From CAZPNX01 sp964518765 (GTDB lineage: Bacteria > Edwardsbacteria > AC1 > EtOH8): DNA of 55,611 nucleotides. The translations under genes and the position numbers were made by a program. The stretch's first letter is position 1, and every line of letters starts with the position of its first letter. The stretch covers positions 1 through 55,611 of the forward strand of contig CAZFJC010000018.1 in assembly GCA_964518765.1 (NCBI GenBank), read 5' to 3'. Under the pieces are notes generated by a model, which was given only the letters and a program-made list of their open reading frames with translations, had not been told where the DNA came from and did no database searches. Shown piece after piece: positions 39,565 to 47,148 of this stretch.

Positions 39565-42240
39565 TCACCATTCCACCATCACCCGCCCATCGTCACCGTA
39601 TATCTCTGGCAGCTGCAGGCCAGCGATGCTCCAGGACCTCTCGGCCACCTTCTCCGTCAGGTACTTCTTCAGCTCGCCCAGCGTCAGCCGCCGGTCGCCG
39701 TCATGATCGGCGTGGCCGGCCAGGCCGGCCGCTAGGTAATAGGTTAAAAGGCCCAGCTCCGACGGCTGGTGCGGGGCCGCGTGCAGGTAGCCCTCGCAGG
39801 CGTTGATGACAGTGAAGGAGGTCTCCGACGAGCGAACCGGCTCCTCGCCTGAAGCCGGGACGATAGCCGACTGGGCGGGGAATACCGTCCACGGCTTGGG
39901 GTTCGCCAGCCTGAGCTTCTGGCCCTTGGGGTTGGGCTCGGCCTCGGCGTCTATGATAACGGTGGCCGACCTAGCTCCCAGCCGCCCCAGACTGTTATAG
40001 AGAGCACTCAGCGGATAGCCGTCGGCCTCGGCCCTGTCCGGCCTGCCGTCGACCGGAAACAGCAGCAGCTCGGTGCGCTCCCGGTTGGGCAGCAGCCGGC
40101 CCCGGTAATAGACGATCAGATCGGTGAAGCCGCGGCGCATCTCCCGTTTCAGCCTGCCGTAGTCCGGATTGAAAATCTCGTCGAATATCAAACCCGAGGC
40201 GTCCTGGTCGATGTAGGCCAGGCATAAGCCCACGCCCAGCCTCGTCTCTAGATAGCTCCGCACCAGTCCGGCGCTGGACGGAGCGTAGGGCACCTCGGGA
40301 AGAAAGCGATAGCGGCCCAGGCCGAGGACCACCGCTAGGGTTTGGGGACTTTTGGTCGCCGAGCTCTCCACCCGGGCCACGTTCAGCTCCTCCCGGGGGA
40401 TGGCTGAGAACTTGGGGGACTCGAACTCGAAGCGGGCCTGGCCCAAGGCGCCCAGGCTGTCTGACCTGGCGGGCATGAAGGCCGGCGGCGGCGGGGCCTT
40501 GCCCAACTCCAGCGGCAGCTGGATGTTAGTCAGTCCCAGCATACCGATGCGGTCGCGTATGGTCAGGTACAGGGGCAGGGCCCGGGACGAGACCACTCTT
40601 TTGTTGGGGCTGACCGACATGATGAACGGCTTGATCTCGCCAGGCCTGATGTCGCCCAAAGTCCCGGAGGCCTCGCCTAAAAAGATGTTGGGGTCGGTGG
40701 TATGGACGCTATAGCTGATGCCCTGGGCGATGCCCAGGCCGGTGTTCTGCAGCAGGACTCTCAGTTTGGCAGATTCCCCCGGCGACAGGACCCCGTCCCG
40801 GGCGAAGGCCGCTGTCCCTGGCCCAGACTCGATAAGCTCCAGCCCGCAGAAGCCTATGGCCGGCGGGGTGATGGCCTTGGTCTGCAGCACCAGGCGCACC
40901 GGGTCCATGTCGTAGCCGAAGTATTCTTTGACCCTGATCTCCATGCGGTGCTGGGCCGTCCTCACCCCCAGCCCGGCCCTGAGCATGATGGAAACCCGGC
41001 AGCTGCCCCCTGGCCCTATGGCCCTGATGCTCTGCCCGGTTGAGGACAGGGCCGGGTCTGTCAGGTCGTCCTCGATCGATACCCGCACCCTCTGGGCCGG
41101 GCCCTGCCCCTGGTTGCGCAGGATCAGGTGGACCCGGGCCGTTTCCCCGGCCTCCAGGATGCCGTCGCCGTTCTCGTCGTTGAACTCCAGTTGGGCGCAA
41201 AGGTCGGGCGGCAGCCTCCGCAGCGGATCGAAGGGGATGGGCCAAAGCCTGATGGTATGATCGTCAGAGGCCGATGCCAGGCTCCAGCCGTTCGGGCTGA
41301 AGGCTATCCCGTTGACGCCCTCCCGGTGTCCCCCGTAATCCCGGACCATGGCCTGGGTCTGCACCTCCCAGAGCTTGACCGACTTGTCGCCGGAGCAGGT
41401 GGCCAGATAGCGTCCCTCGGCGCTGAAGGCCACGCCGTACACCCATCCCTTGTGGCCGGTGTATTTTCCTACCTGCCTTCGGGTGACCGCATCCCAAACC
41501 ACGGCCGTACGGTCGTTGCTGCCGGTGGCCAGCTGTCTGCCGTCCGGATTGAAGGCCACTGTCCTGACCGCGTCGCCGTGCCCGGCGAAGGTACGGATCT
41601 CCTCGCCGGTGAAAACGTCCCACAGCTTGGCGGTGCGGTCCTCGCTGGCCGTAGCCAGCTGCCTGCCGTCCGGGCTGAAGGCCACCGCGTTGACCCCGCC
41701 CCGGTGACCCTCGAAGCTTTTGAGCTCCCGTCCGGTGCGCAGGTCCCAAAGCTTGGCGGTGCCGTCGAAGCTGGCCGTGGCCAGCCAGGCGCTGTCCGGA
41801 TGGAAGGCCACCCCCATCACCCAGTCGGCATGGCCGGAAAGCGTCATCAATTCGTCCCCGGTGGAGGCCTCCCAAATCTTGGCGGTGCCGTCGAAGCTGC
41901 CGGTGGCCACCACCCCGCCGTCGGGCCCGAAGGCGGCCGCGGTGACGCTGTCGGTGTGGCCGGACAGGATGCGCAGCGCCCGGCCGCTGGCCGCGTCCCA
42001 GACCACGGCCGTCCCGTCGAAGCTGCCGCTGGCCAGGTAACGGCTGTCCGGGCTCCAGGCCACGGCCATGACATAGTCTTTGTGGCCCGAAAGCACCCGC
42101 ACCTCATCGGACGCCTCGAGGCAGTCAGCCGACATGAGAAGCAGCCCGGCCGCCAGCACCGCCGGGATCAGTGTTGAGAAAGGCCTGTCCGACTTGGGAG
42201 TCGACTCAGGCCCGTCGTGTCTTGACCTAAAAATCTTCAT
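39565..42240 (-). CDS. WD40 propeller, CARDB-like domains, degenerate caspase-like domain and EF-hand
   Basis: 891 residues, secreted or anchored. Seven WD40 repeats (about 45-335) each carry GH, then D and LW or VW, forming one propeller. Two beta domains follow with 'NDENGDGILEAGETARVHLILRNQG' and 'DGVLSPGESAKLRVLLQNTG' (CARDB-like; shown as shorter parts DGILEAGE and VLSPGESAKL). Residues ~630-830 keep the caspase/peptidase C14 outline ('TLAVVLGLGRYRFLPEVPYA', 'LIVYYRGRLLPN', 'LLLFPVDG'), but the expected GHG is 'RGR' and the expected D-A-C is 'DAEAE', so the dyad is missing. An EF-hand 'DHDGDRRLTLGELKKYL' lies near residue 850. Likely a binding scaffold. Confidence 0.75.
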   Translation of the reverse strand: MKIFRSRHDGPESTPKSDRPFSTLIPAVLAAGLLLMSADCLEASDEVRVLSGHKDYVMAVAWSPDSRYLASGSFDGTAVVWDAASGRALRILSGHTDSVTAAAFGPDGGVVATGSFDGTAKIWEASTGDELMTLSGHADWVMGVAFHPDSAWLATASFDGTAKLWDLRTGRELKSFEGHRGGVNAVAFSPDGRQLATASEDRTAKLWDVFTGEEIRTFAGHGDAVRTVAFNPDGRQLATGSNDRTAVVWDAVTRRQVGKYTGHKGWVYGVAFSAEGRYLATCSGDKSVKLWEVQTQAMVRDYGGHREGVNGIAFSPNGWSLASASDDHTIRLWPIPFDPLRRLPPDLCAQLEFNDENGDGILEAGETARVHLILRNQGQGPAQRVRVSIEDDLTDPALSSTGQSIRAIGPGGSCRVSIMLRAGLGVRTAQHRMEIRVKEYFGYDMDPVRLVLQTKAITPPAIGFCGLELIESGPGTAAFARDGVLSPGESAKLRVLLQNTGLGIAQGISYSVHTTDPNIFLGEASGTLGDIRPGEIKPFIMSVSPNKRVVSSRALPLYLTIRDRIGMLGLTNIQLPLELGKAPPPPAFMPARSDSLGALGQARFEFESPKFSAIPREELNVARVESSATKSPQTLAVVLGLGRYRFLPEVPYAPSSAGLVRSYLETRLGVGLCLAYIDQDASGLIFDEIFNPDYGRLKREMRRGFTDLIVYYRGRLLPNRERTELLLFPVDGRPDRAEADGYPLSALYNSLGRLGARSATVIIDAEAEPNPKGQKLRLANPKPWTVFPAQSAIVPASGEEPVRSSETSFTVINACEGYLHAAPHQPSELGLLTYYLAAGLAGHADHDGDRRLTLGELKKYLTEKVAERSWSIAGLQLPEIYGDDGRVMVEW

Positions 42241-42376
42241 TCCTTTTTAAAGTTGCGACATTAAGATTCCGAGAAGGCTTGCCTATGAGGCAGGTCGGAG
42301 AATAATGGCATCACCTTCAGCCGGCCAGGCCGCGAAGCCTCTCTCCGGGTGACAGGCGGTTTATAGAAGCTGGAAT

Positions 42377-43573
42377 CTAAAGCGAGCTGCCCAGCTTTAC
42401 CCTCAGGTTGAGGAACAGGGTGTTCACCCCCAGCTTCCCCCGGTCGTTGCGGCCCACGATTATCGAGGGGCCCAGAGAGATGACGCTGGAGGCCCAGCCC
42501 TCGGCTATCTTCTGCACCATGACCTCCATGGCCAGCTGGGGCGGCCGCTCCGGGTTCTTCTTCTGGGGGTACATGAAGTCGAAGCGGAAGTCGAAGTTCG
42601 ACCCCACCAACACCAGCTCCCGGCCGGTGTAGCCCAAATGGAGCTCGTTTTGGTACGAGGCCAGGTAGGCCTTGGCCCGGGTGGAGCCCTGGTTGCGCAT
42701 GGGATAGCGGAACTCCCAGTTGAAATAGGAGCCGGACATTATTTTGGGGGAATAACCGTCGGCCGAGTCCTCCAGGATGTAGCCCAGTTCGGAGGGGGCC
42801 ATCTCCTCCATCACCTGCTGGTAGCCCACCTCGAAGAAATTGCCCAGGGGGATGACATAGGCCACCTGCAGGGCCGAGGTGGCATAGTGCAGGTGCATTC
42901 GGTTGCCCTTGTTCAGGACGAAGGTGCTGGAGGTGTCCCCCTGCAGGCTCTGGTTGAGGGTCTTGCCCACCAGGAAGGAGGCGGCGGTGATCATCCCCAC
43001 CCTGGCCCCTAGGGCGTGGAGGTTTACCTCCACCTGGTCGCTCTCCAGGGCTCCGGAGTACGGGGTGCCGGTGCCGATGGTGATACCGATGTCGCGCTTG
43101 ATGGCGAATCCCAGCCGCTCGCCGCCGTAGAGCTGGAAGTAGGGATTGACGTAGCCCCGGGTGGACAGTATCTGGTTCTTGTGGGGCGGCTCCACCAGCC
43201 GGCGGAAGCGGATCTTCTTGATGACCCGGGTGAAGACACTGGTGTAGGTGGTCTGCTCCTCCAAATTGAGCTTGAAGGGGAAGGTCATAATGCGGGCCCG
43301 GGTTTCGGGGGTAAAGGCCAGAAAGGGGAAGACCGTGCCCTGGATGGTGACCGTCTGGTTCTGGGGGTCGCGCAGATCGACCACGATCTCGGCCTTGGGG
43401 TTGGGCGGGTCGATCTTGACCTCCTCCTGGATGCGGACGAACAAACTGTCGTCCATGGTCTCCATCTGGTAGTAGCGGATTATCTCGTCGTCGAAATCCT
43501 CCTGGGCCGGGGATGGGAGGGCCGAGGCCACAAGGAGAGCGAAGACGGCAATTAACTTGAATTCGTTCTGCAT
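42377..43573 (-). CDS. Exported protein of unknown function, possibly outer-membrane
   Basis: 398 residues with a signal peptide ending 'SPAQ'. The N-terminal region has charged, non-barrel sequence ('DDEIIRYYQMETMDDSLFV'). The remainder has many alternating strands with aromatic ends ('GGERLGFAIKRDIGITIGTGTPY', 'FLNLRVKLGSSL'). No named family recognised. It lies between the WD40 protein gene (137 bases downstream) and the coiled-coil membrane protein gene (116 bases upstream) on the same strand, suggesting a common assembly. Confidence 0.65.
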   Translation of the reverse strand: MQNEFKLIAVFALLVASALPSPAQEDFDDEIIRYYQMETMDDSLFVRIQEEVKIDPPNPKAEIVVDLRDPQNQTVTIQGTVFPFLAFTPETRARIMTFPFKLNLEEQTTYTSVFTRVIKKIRFRRLVEPPHKNQILSTRGYVNPYFQLYGGERLGFAIKRDIGITIGTGTPYSGALESDQVEVNLHALGARVGMITAASFLVGKTLNQSLQGDTSSTFVLNKGNRMHLHYATSALQVAYVIPLGNFFEVGYQQVMEEMAPSELGYILEDSADGYSPKIMSGSYFNWEFRYPMRNQGSTRAKAYLASYQNELHLGYTGRELVLVGSNFDFRFDFMYPQKKNPERPPQLAMEVMVQKIAEGWASSVISLGPSIIVGRNDRGKLGVNTLFLNLRVKLGSSL

Positions 43574-43689
43574 ATTCCCTGGAATGGGTTTGATAGGTTT
43601 GACAAGTTTTGTGATTTCACGTCGTTTCGCTCCTGCGCAACAAAGCGCTGCGGCAAAAGCTCGTATTTCGCTGGAATAGTTTTACGGAT

Positions 43690-44583
43690 TCACTTGAAAT
43701 CGGTGAAGTATATCGACCCGCCGGTCGGCGGGAACTTCTCCCCGGTGCGGCTGTCCGAGACGTTGAGGAAGAAGTTCACCTTGTAGCGGCCGTCGGCCTC
43801 CCGGGCGTCGCCGTGCCGGTCCACCCAGGACTGGAAGGCCTCCTCGGTCCGGGCGATGCTGGGGGTGACGAAGTAGATGAGGTTGCCCCGGCTGTCCCGG
43901 GTGGGGCCGGTGGCCGTCACCGGTCCGGTAAACGATGCCTTGAGCTGGTCCGGCCTTTCATCCTCGATGGTTATCTTGAAGCAGGAGACCGCCTGCAGCT
44001 CGGCCAGCCTGATGCGCGAGCCCTCCATCTTGGTGGTCACCTTCTCGATGCGGATGGCCGGCGGCTTGTTGGGGGCCACCGGGATGGCCTGCTCCCTCAT
44101 GCCGAACTTGGCGATGACCTCGGTCTGCCCCCCCAGGTCGAAGCGCTTCTCCTGGCCGGGCGGGATGACGGCGATGGGTTTTGATCGGTCCTTGGGGTCG
44201 TAGATCTCCACCGGTACCGTGCCCGAGTTCTTGGCCGTGTTCCAGGTGTGCTGGATGTAGGCCTGGGTTACCGAGAGCGGCAGGTCCTTGGAGCCCTTCC
44301 TCAGACGCTCCATCTCCTGGCGGATTCTCTCGTCCTCGGCCGTCTTCCGGGCCAGCTCCTCTTGTATCCGGCGGGCCTCCTCCTCCTGCTTGGCGATCTC
44401 GGCCGCCAGGGAATCGTTGTAGCGCTTCTTCTCCTCCAGGGCCACCCGCAGGGAGTCGCTGGCCCCGACCTTCTCCACCCGGGTCAGGTCGATCTCGGCT
44501 CCCTTGATGGTGATCAGGCAGATGACCACCAGGTACAGGGCCTGGTAGATGATGAACTTGACGTCGTGCTGCCGCTTGCGCAT
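43690..44583 (-). CDS. Single-pass membrane protein with periplasmic coiled coil (ExbD/GldM-like layout)
   Basis: 297 residues. A short basic cytoplasmic tail and one TM ('IIYQALYLVVICLITIKGAEIDLTRV', about 11-30) are followed by a Lys/Glu-rich coiled coil (about 45-100, 'EEEARRIQEELARKTAEDERI'). Two C-terminal beta domains follow, including 'ASFTGPVTATGP' and 'YKVNFFLNVSDSRTGEKFPPTGGSIYFTDF'. This layout (one N-terminal TM, periplasmic coiled coil, Ig-like domains) is that of GldM/PorM- or ExbD-type motor partners. No clear homology was recognised, so the resemblance is architectural. A palindromic repeat lies 21 bases upstream of the ATG, and no Shine-Dalgarno is visible. Confidence 0.6.
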   Translation of the reverse strand: MRKRQHDVKFIIYQALYLVVICLITIKGAEIDLTRVEKVGASDSLRVALEEKKRYNDSLAAEIAKQEEEARRIQEELARKTAEDERIRQEMERLRKGSKDLPLSVTQAYIQHTWNTAKNSGTVPVEIYDPKDRSKPIAVIPPGQEKRFDLGGQTEVIAKFGMREQAIPVAPNKPPAIRIEKVTTKMEGSRIRLAELQAVSCFKITIEDERPDQLKASFTGPVTATGPTRDSRGNLIYFVTPSIARTEEAFQSWVDRHGDAREADGRYKVNFFLNVSDSRTGEKFPPTGGSIYFTDFK

Positions 44584-44603
44584 CAGTTAGGCTATTTTTC
44601 GTT

Positions 44604-44631
44604 GTCATTCCCGCGAAAGCGGGAATCCAGG
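44604..44631. repeat. TCATTCCCGCGAAAGCGGGAATCCAG palindromic element
   Basis: ATTCCCGC (44607-44614), GAAA and GCGGGAAT (44619-44626) form a perfect 8-bp stem with flanks GTC and CCAG. This element is very common between genes in proteobacteria and many other phyla. It lies in the 135-base gap between the ExbB-like and the coiled-coil genes. Confidence 0.8.
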
Positions 44632-44718
44632 ATTATCAATATAACATGCCGTTCTTAATGCCTGCCGGAGTTTTCCCTGAGTGGAACGAACTTGCGGGCA
44701 TGCCAGGGAGAGAGATGG

Positions 44719-45903
44719 TCACTTCTTGGCCACGATGTTCTCCAGGCTTTTCAGGGCCGCCTGGGTGCCGGGGTTGCCCAGCCCCTCGGAGATGGACCTC
44801 AGAGACTCGGTGGCGCTGCGGAGCTTGGCCACCGTCTCGTCCGACAGCCCCGGCAGGTTCTTCAGCTCCTTGGGCAGGGCGGCCAGGGCCGAGAAGTTCT
44901 CCAAGGTCACCCGGGTGGCCTGGGAGACCACCTGCAGTTGGTCGGTGAGCACCTGCATCCGGTTGACCATCTCCTGCAGGTTGACCGGGATGGTCTTGAT
45001 CTCCTGGGCGGCGGCGATCATGGCCCGGTAGTTCTCCAGCGAGGTCCGCGATAGGCCGGCGATGGCCTCGGCCGTTCTCTGCAGCGCCGCTAGGTCCTCC
45101 TTGGGCGGGATGCCGGCCACCGCCCCCGAGGAACGCATCAGGTCGTCCTCCATCCGCTTGATCAGGAGGTTGGTGTTGTCCATCTGCACCCGGACGAAGA
45201 AGCGCTCCCGCAGGTCCTTGATGCCGTTGATGACGTCGTTGAAGGCCACCCCCATGTGGTCGAAGACGATGCAGAACAGCTCGCCGATGGCCAGGATCAG
45301 CAGGGCCTTGATCTCGAAGGGCACCGAGATGCCGATGAAGACCTCGGGCCCCAGCTTGACGCTCACCAGCAGGATGGCGGCTCCGATCAGGGGGACGGCG
45401 GTGGAGATGCCCTTGACCGCCGAGACGAAGCCCTCCAGGATACGGTCGATGTTCTCGTAGGAGCCGGACACCCTAACCTCCCTCTGCAGTGAGCGGAAGG
45501 CCATGTAGGCGTAGAGCACGAAGACCGCGTAGAAGACCACCGGCATCCACCACAGCGACAGGGTCTGGGTCAGGTTGTCCGGGTTCCAGTTGGGGAACAT
45601 CCTCTTGGCCATCTCCACGCTGATGGAGCCCAAAAGGGGCACCCGGGAGACGTCCAGGAAGAAGGAGACTATCAGGGCCACCAGGGAGTAGAGCATGGGC
45701 TTGAGGATGAGGCCGGGCTTGATATCGGCCAGGGCGTTGCGTTTGTACTCCTCGATGGACTTGTCCAGCCAGCCCAGCTGGTCCACGTCGTGGCGGCCCA
45801 GCGAATGTTTCACTTGGCCGGTCTGGTCCAGGGGAGTCTGTATCGGTCTTTCGGCGGAGGGCATATGCGGTCCTGCGTTGGAGTTGCTTGTTGAGGGTGC
45901 CAT
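44719..45903 (-). CDS. Four-helix membrane protein with ExbB/TolQ/MotA-like pore segment
   Basis: 394 residues. Predicted helices lie at about 68-84, 115-137, 160-183 and 198-216, followed by a long coiled-coil-rich C-terminal domain. 'FVSAVKGISTAVPLIGAAILLVSVKLG' has the TAxPLxG pattern that marks the pore helix of ExbB/TolQ/MotA proton channels, though the match is short. A promoter with leaderless spacing (45910-45938) starts this operon. The next gene downstream encodes a single-TM periplasmic protein, as in ExbB-ExbD and GldL-GldM pairs. Confidence 0.65.
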   Translation of the reverse strand: MAPSTSNSNAGPHMPSAERPIQTPLDQTGQVKHSLGRHDVDQLGWLDKSIEEYKRNALADIKPGLILKPMLYSLVALIVSFFLDVSRVPLLGSISVEMAKRMFPNWNPDNLTQTLSLWWMPVVFYAVFVLYAYMAFRSLQREVRVSGSYENIDRILEGFVSAVKGISTAVPLIGAAILLVSVKLGPEVFIGISVPFEIKALLILAIGELFCIVFDHMGVAFNDVINGIKDLRERFFVRVQMDNTNLLIKRMEDDLMRSSGAVAGIPPKEDLAALQRTAEAIAGLSRTSLENYRAMIAAAQEIKTIPVNLQEMVNRMQVLTDQLQVVSQATRVTLENFSALAALPKELKNLPGLSDETVAKLRSATESLRSISEGLGNPGTQAALKSLENIVAKK

Positions 45904-45909
45904 AGGATT

Positions 45910-45938
45910 ATGATATCAAAGCGGCCAAGGTATGTCAA
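45910..45938 (-). promoter_or_regulatory. Consensus promoter for the ExbB-like gene, leaderless
   Basis: Minus-strand TTGACA (45933-45938), a 17-base spacer, TATCAT (45910-45915), six bases, then ATG at 45903. Transcription should start on or beside the start codon. Confidence 0.75.
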
Positions 45939-45965
45939 GGAAAAGAATACCTGCCGTTTTTATTG

Positions 45966-45994
45966 TTGACATCGCGTCCCTCCAAGCATATAAT
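45966..45994 (+). promoter_or_regulatory. Consensus promoter for the ChlI-like gene, leaderless
   Basis: A perfect TTGACA (45966-45971), 17-base spacer and TATAAT (45989-45994), six bases before the ATG at 46001. No Shine-Dalgarno; the mRNA should begin at the ATG. Confidence 0.85.
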
Positions 45995-46000
45995 CTCCAT

Positions 46001-47146
46001 ATGACGGGTGACAGCGGATTCCATCGCCTTCCCTTTCCGGCCCTCCTGGGCCAGGACAAGCTGAAGAGAGCCTACCTGGCCAACATCGTCAACCCCAGAA
46101 TCGGGGGCCTCTTGATCTCCGGGCCCAAGGGCACCGGCAAGAGCACCCTGGTCCATTCGGTCTCCGCCATCCTGCCCGAAGACCCCGCCGTCGCCTCCTG
46201 CCTCTTCAACTGCGACCCGAACGATCCCGACAGGCTCTGCAGCCTGTGCCGCGAGCGAGGCGAGCTTCAGGCCGAAAGGCGACGCATGCGCATCGTCAAC
46301 CTGCCGCTGGCCTGCACCGAGGACCGCCTGGTGGGCAGCATCGACGTGGAGCGTCTGCTCAAAACGGGCGAGAAGGTCATCCTGCCGGGCATCCTGGGCC
46401 AGGCCAACGGCAACATCCTCTACGTGGACGAGGTCAATCTGCTGCCCGACCACCTGGTGGACGACATCCTGGACGCGGCCGCCTCGGGCTGGAACACCAT
46501 CGAGCGCGAGGGACTGTCGGTCCACCACCCGGCCCGCTTCGTGCTGGTGGGAACCATGAACCCGGAGGAGGGCGACCTGCGGCCCCAGATCCTAGACCGC
46601 TTCCCGCTGTGCGTTAGGATCGAGACGGTGCGCGACCCGGAGCTGCGGGCCGAGATCGTCAGGCTGAACCTGCAGTACGAGAGCGACCCGTCCGCCTTCT
46701 TCGCCCGATTCGATGAGGCCGAGCGGGCCGCCAAGGGATCGATCGTCGCCGCCAGGGAACTCCTGTCCCGGGCGACCGTATCGGACGGCCAGGTGCTGGC
46801 TGTGGCCGAGTCCTGCGCCGAGCTCAAGGTGGACGGCCAGCGGCCGGACATCGTCATCGTCAAGACCGGTATCGCTCTGGCGGCCCTGGAGGGGCGAACG
46901 TCCGTCTCTGCCGACGACCTGATACTGGCGGCCGAGCTGGCCCTGTGCCACCGCACCCGCGACGGAGGGCTGCTGGAGCCCCCGGACCGCAACGAGATAC
47001 TAGGAAGCTTCTCCAAGCGTTTCGATCGGCTGTCGCCGTCCCAGAGCAAGGACGGCGGAGCGGAACAGCCTGGCGTTCGGCAGGCCGGGGTCCGTGCACC
47101 CATTGGCCTACCCGGCCTCGGCGGCTCCTCCGGAAAAAAAAACTAA
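46001..47146 (+). CDS. Magnesium/cobalt chelatase subunit I-like AAA+ ATPase
   Basis: 381 residues from the ATG at 46001, chosen because the promoter leaves no room for the longer reading. Walker A is GPKGTGKST, Walker B 'ILYVDEVNLL', followed by 'GTMNPEEGDLRPQILDRFPL', the BchI/ChlI signature including the arginine finger region. A Cys-rich insert (CDPNDPDRLCSLC) matches ChlI-type proteins. The zero-frame stop TAA at 47144-47146 follows a run of nine A. The next frame (-1) continues into the VWA domain. No large chelatase subunit (BchH/CobN) lies nearby, so the metal and substrate are unknown. Confidence 0.92.
   Translation: MTGDSGFHRLPFPALLGQDKLKRAYLANIVNPRIGGLLISGPKGTGKSTLVHSVSAILPEDPAVASCLFNCDPNDPDRLCSLCRERGELQAERRRMRIVNLPLACTEDRLVGSIDVERLLKTGEKVILPGILGQANGNILYVDEVNLLPDHLVDDILDAAASGWNTIEREGLSVHHPARFVLVGTMNPEEGDLRPQILDRFPLCVRIETVRDPELRAEIVRLNLQYESDPSAFFARFDEAERAAKGSIVAARELLSRATVSDGQVLAVAESCAELKVDGQRPDIVIVKTGIALAALEGRTSVSADDLILAAELALCHRTRDGGLLEPPDRNEILGSFSKRFDRLSPSQSKDGGAEQPGVRQAGVRAPIGLPGLGGSSGKKN
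47132..47146 (+). promoter_or_regulatory. Candidate -1 programmed frameshift site
   Basis: Zero-frame GGA AAA AAA AAC TAA contains the heptamers A AAA AAA (47134-47140) and A AAA AAC (47137-47143), correctly phased. The -1 frame is open from 46945 to the VWA stop at 48276. A GCGGC-TGC-GCCGC hairpin sits at 47199-47211. Slippage would give an AAA+/VWA fusion of about 758 residues. Confidence 0.6.
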
Positions 47147-47148
47147 AT

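Noticed and set aside
41128..42177. 349-residue open frame opposite the WD40 repeats
   Set aside because: Its periodicity mirrors the repeats on the other strand.
46945..47148. 68-residue extension of the VWA protein upstream of 47149
   Set aside because: It lies wholly inside the ChlI-like gene, has no start signal of its own, and only the portion after the A9 run would be reached by frameshift.
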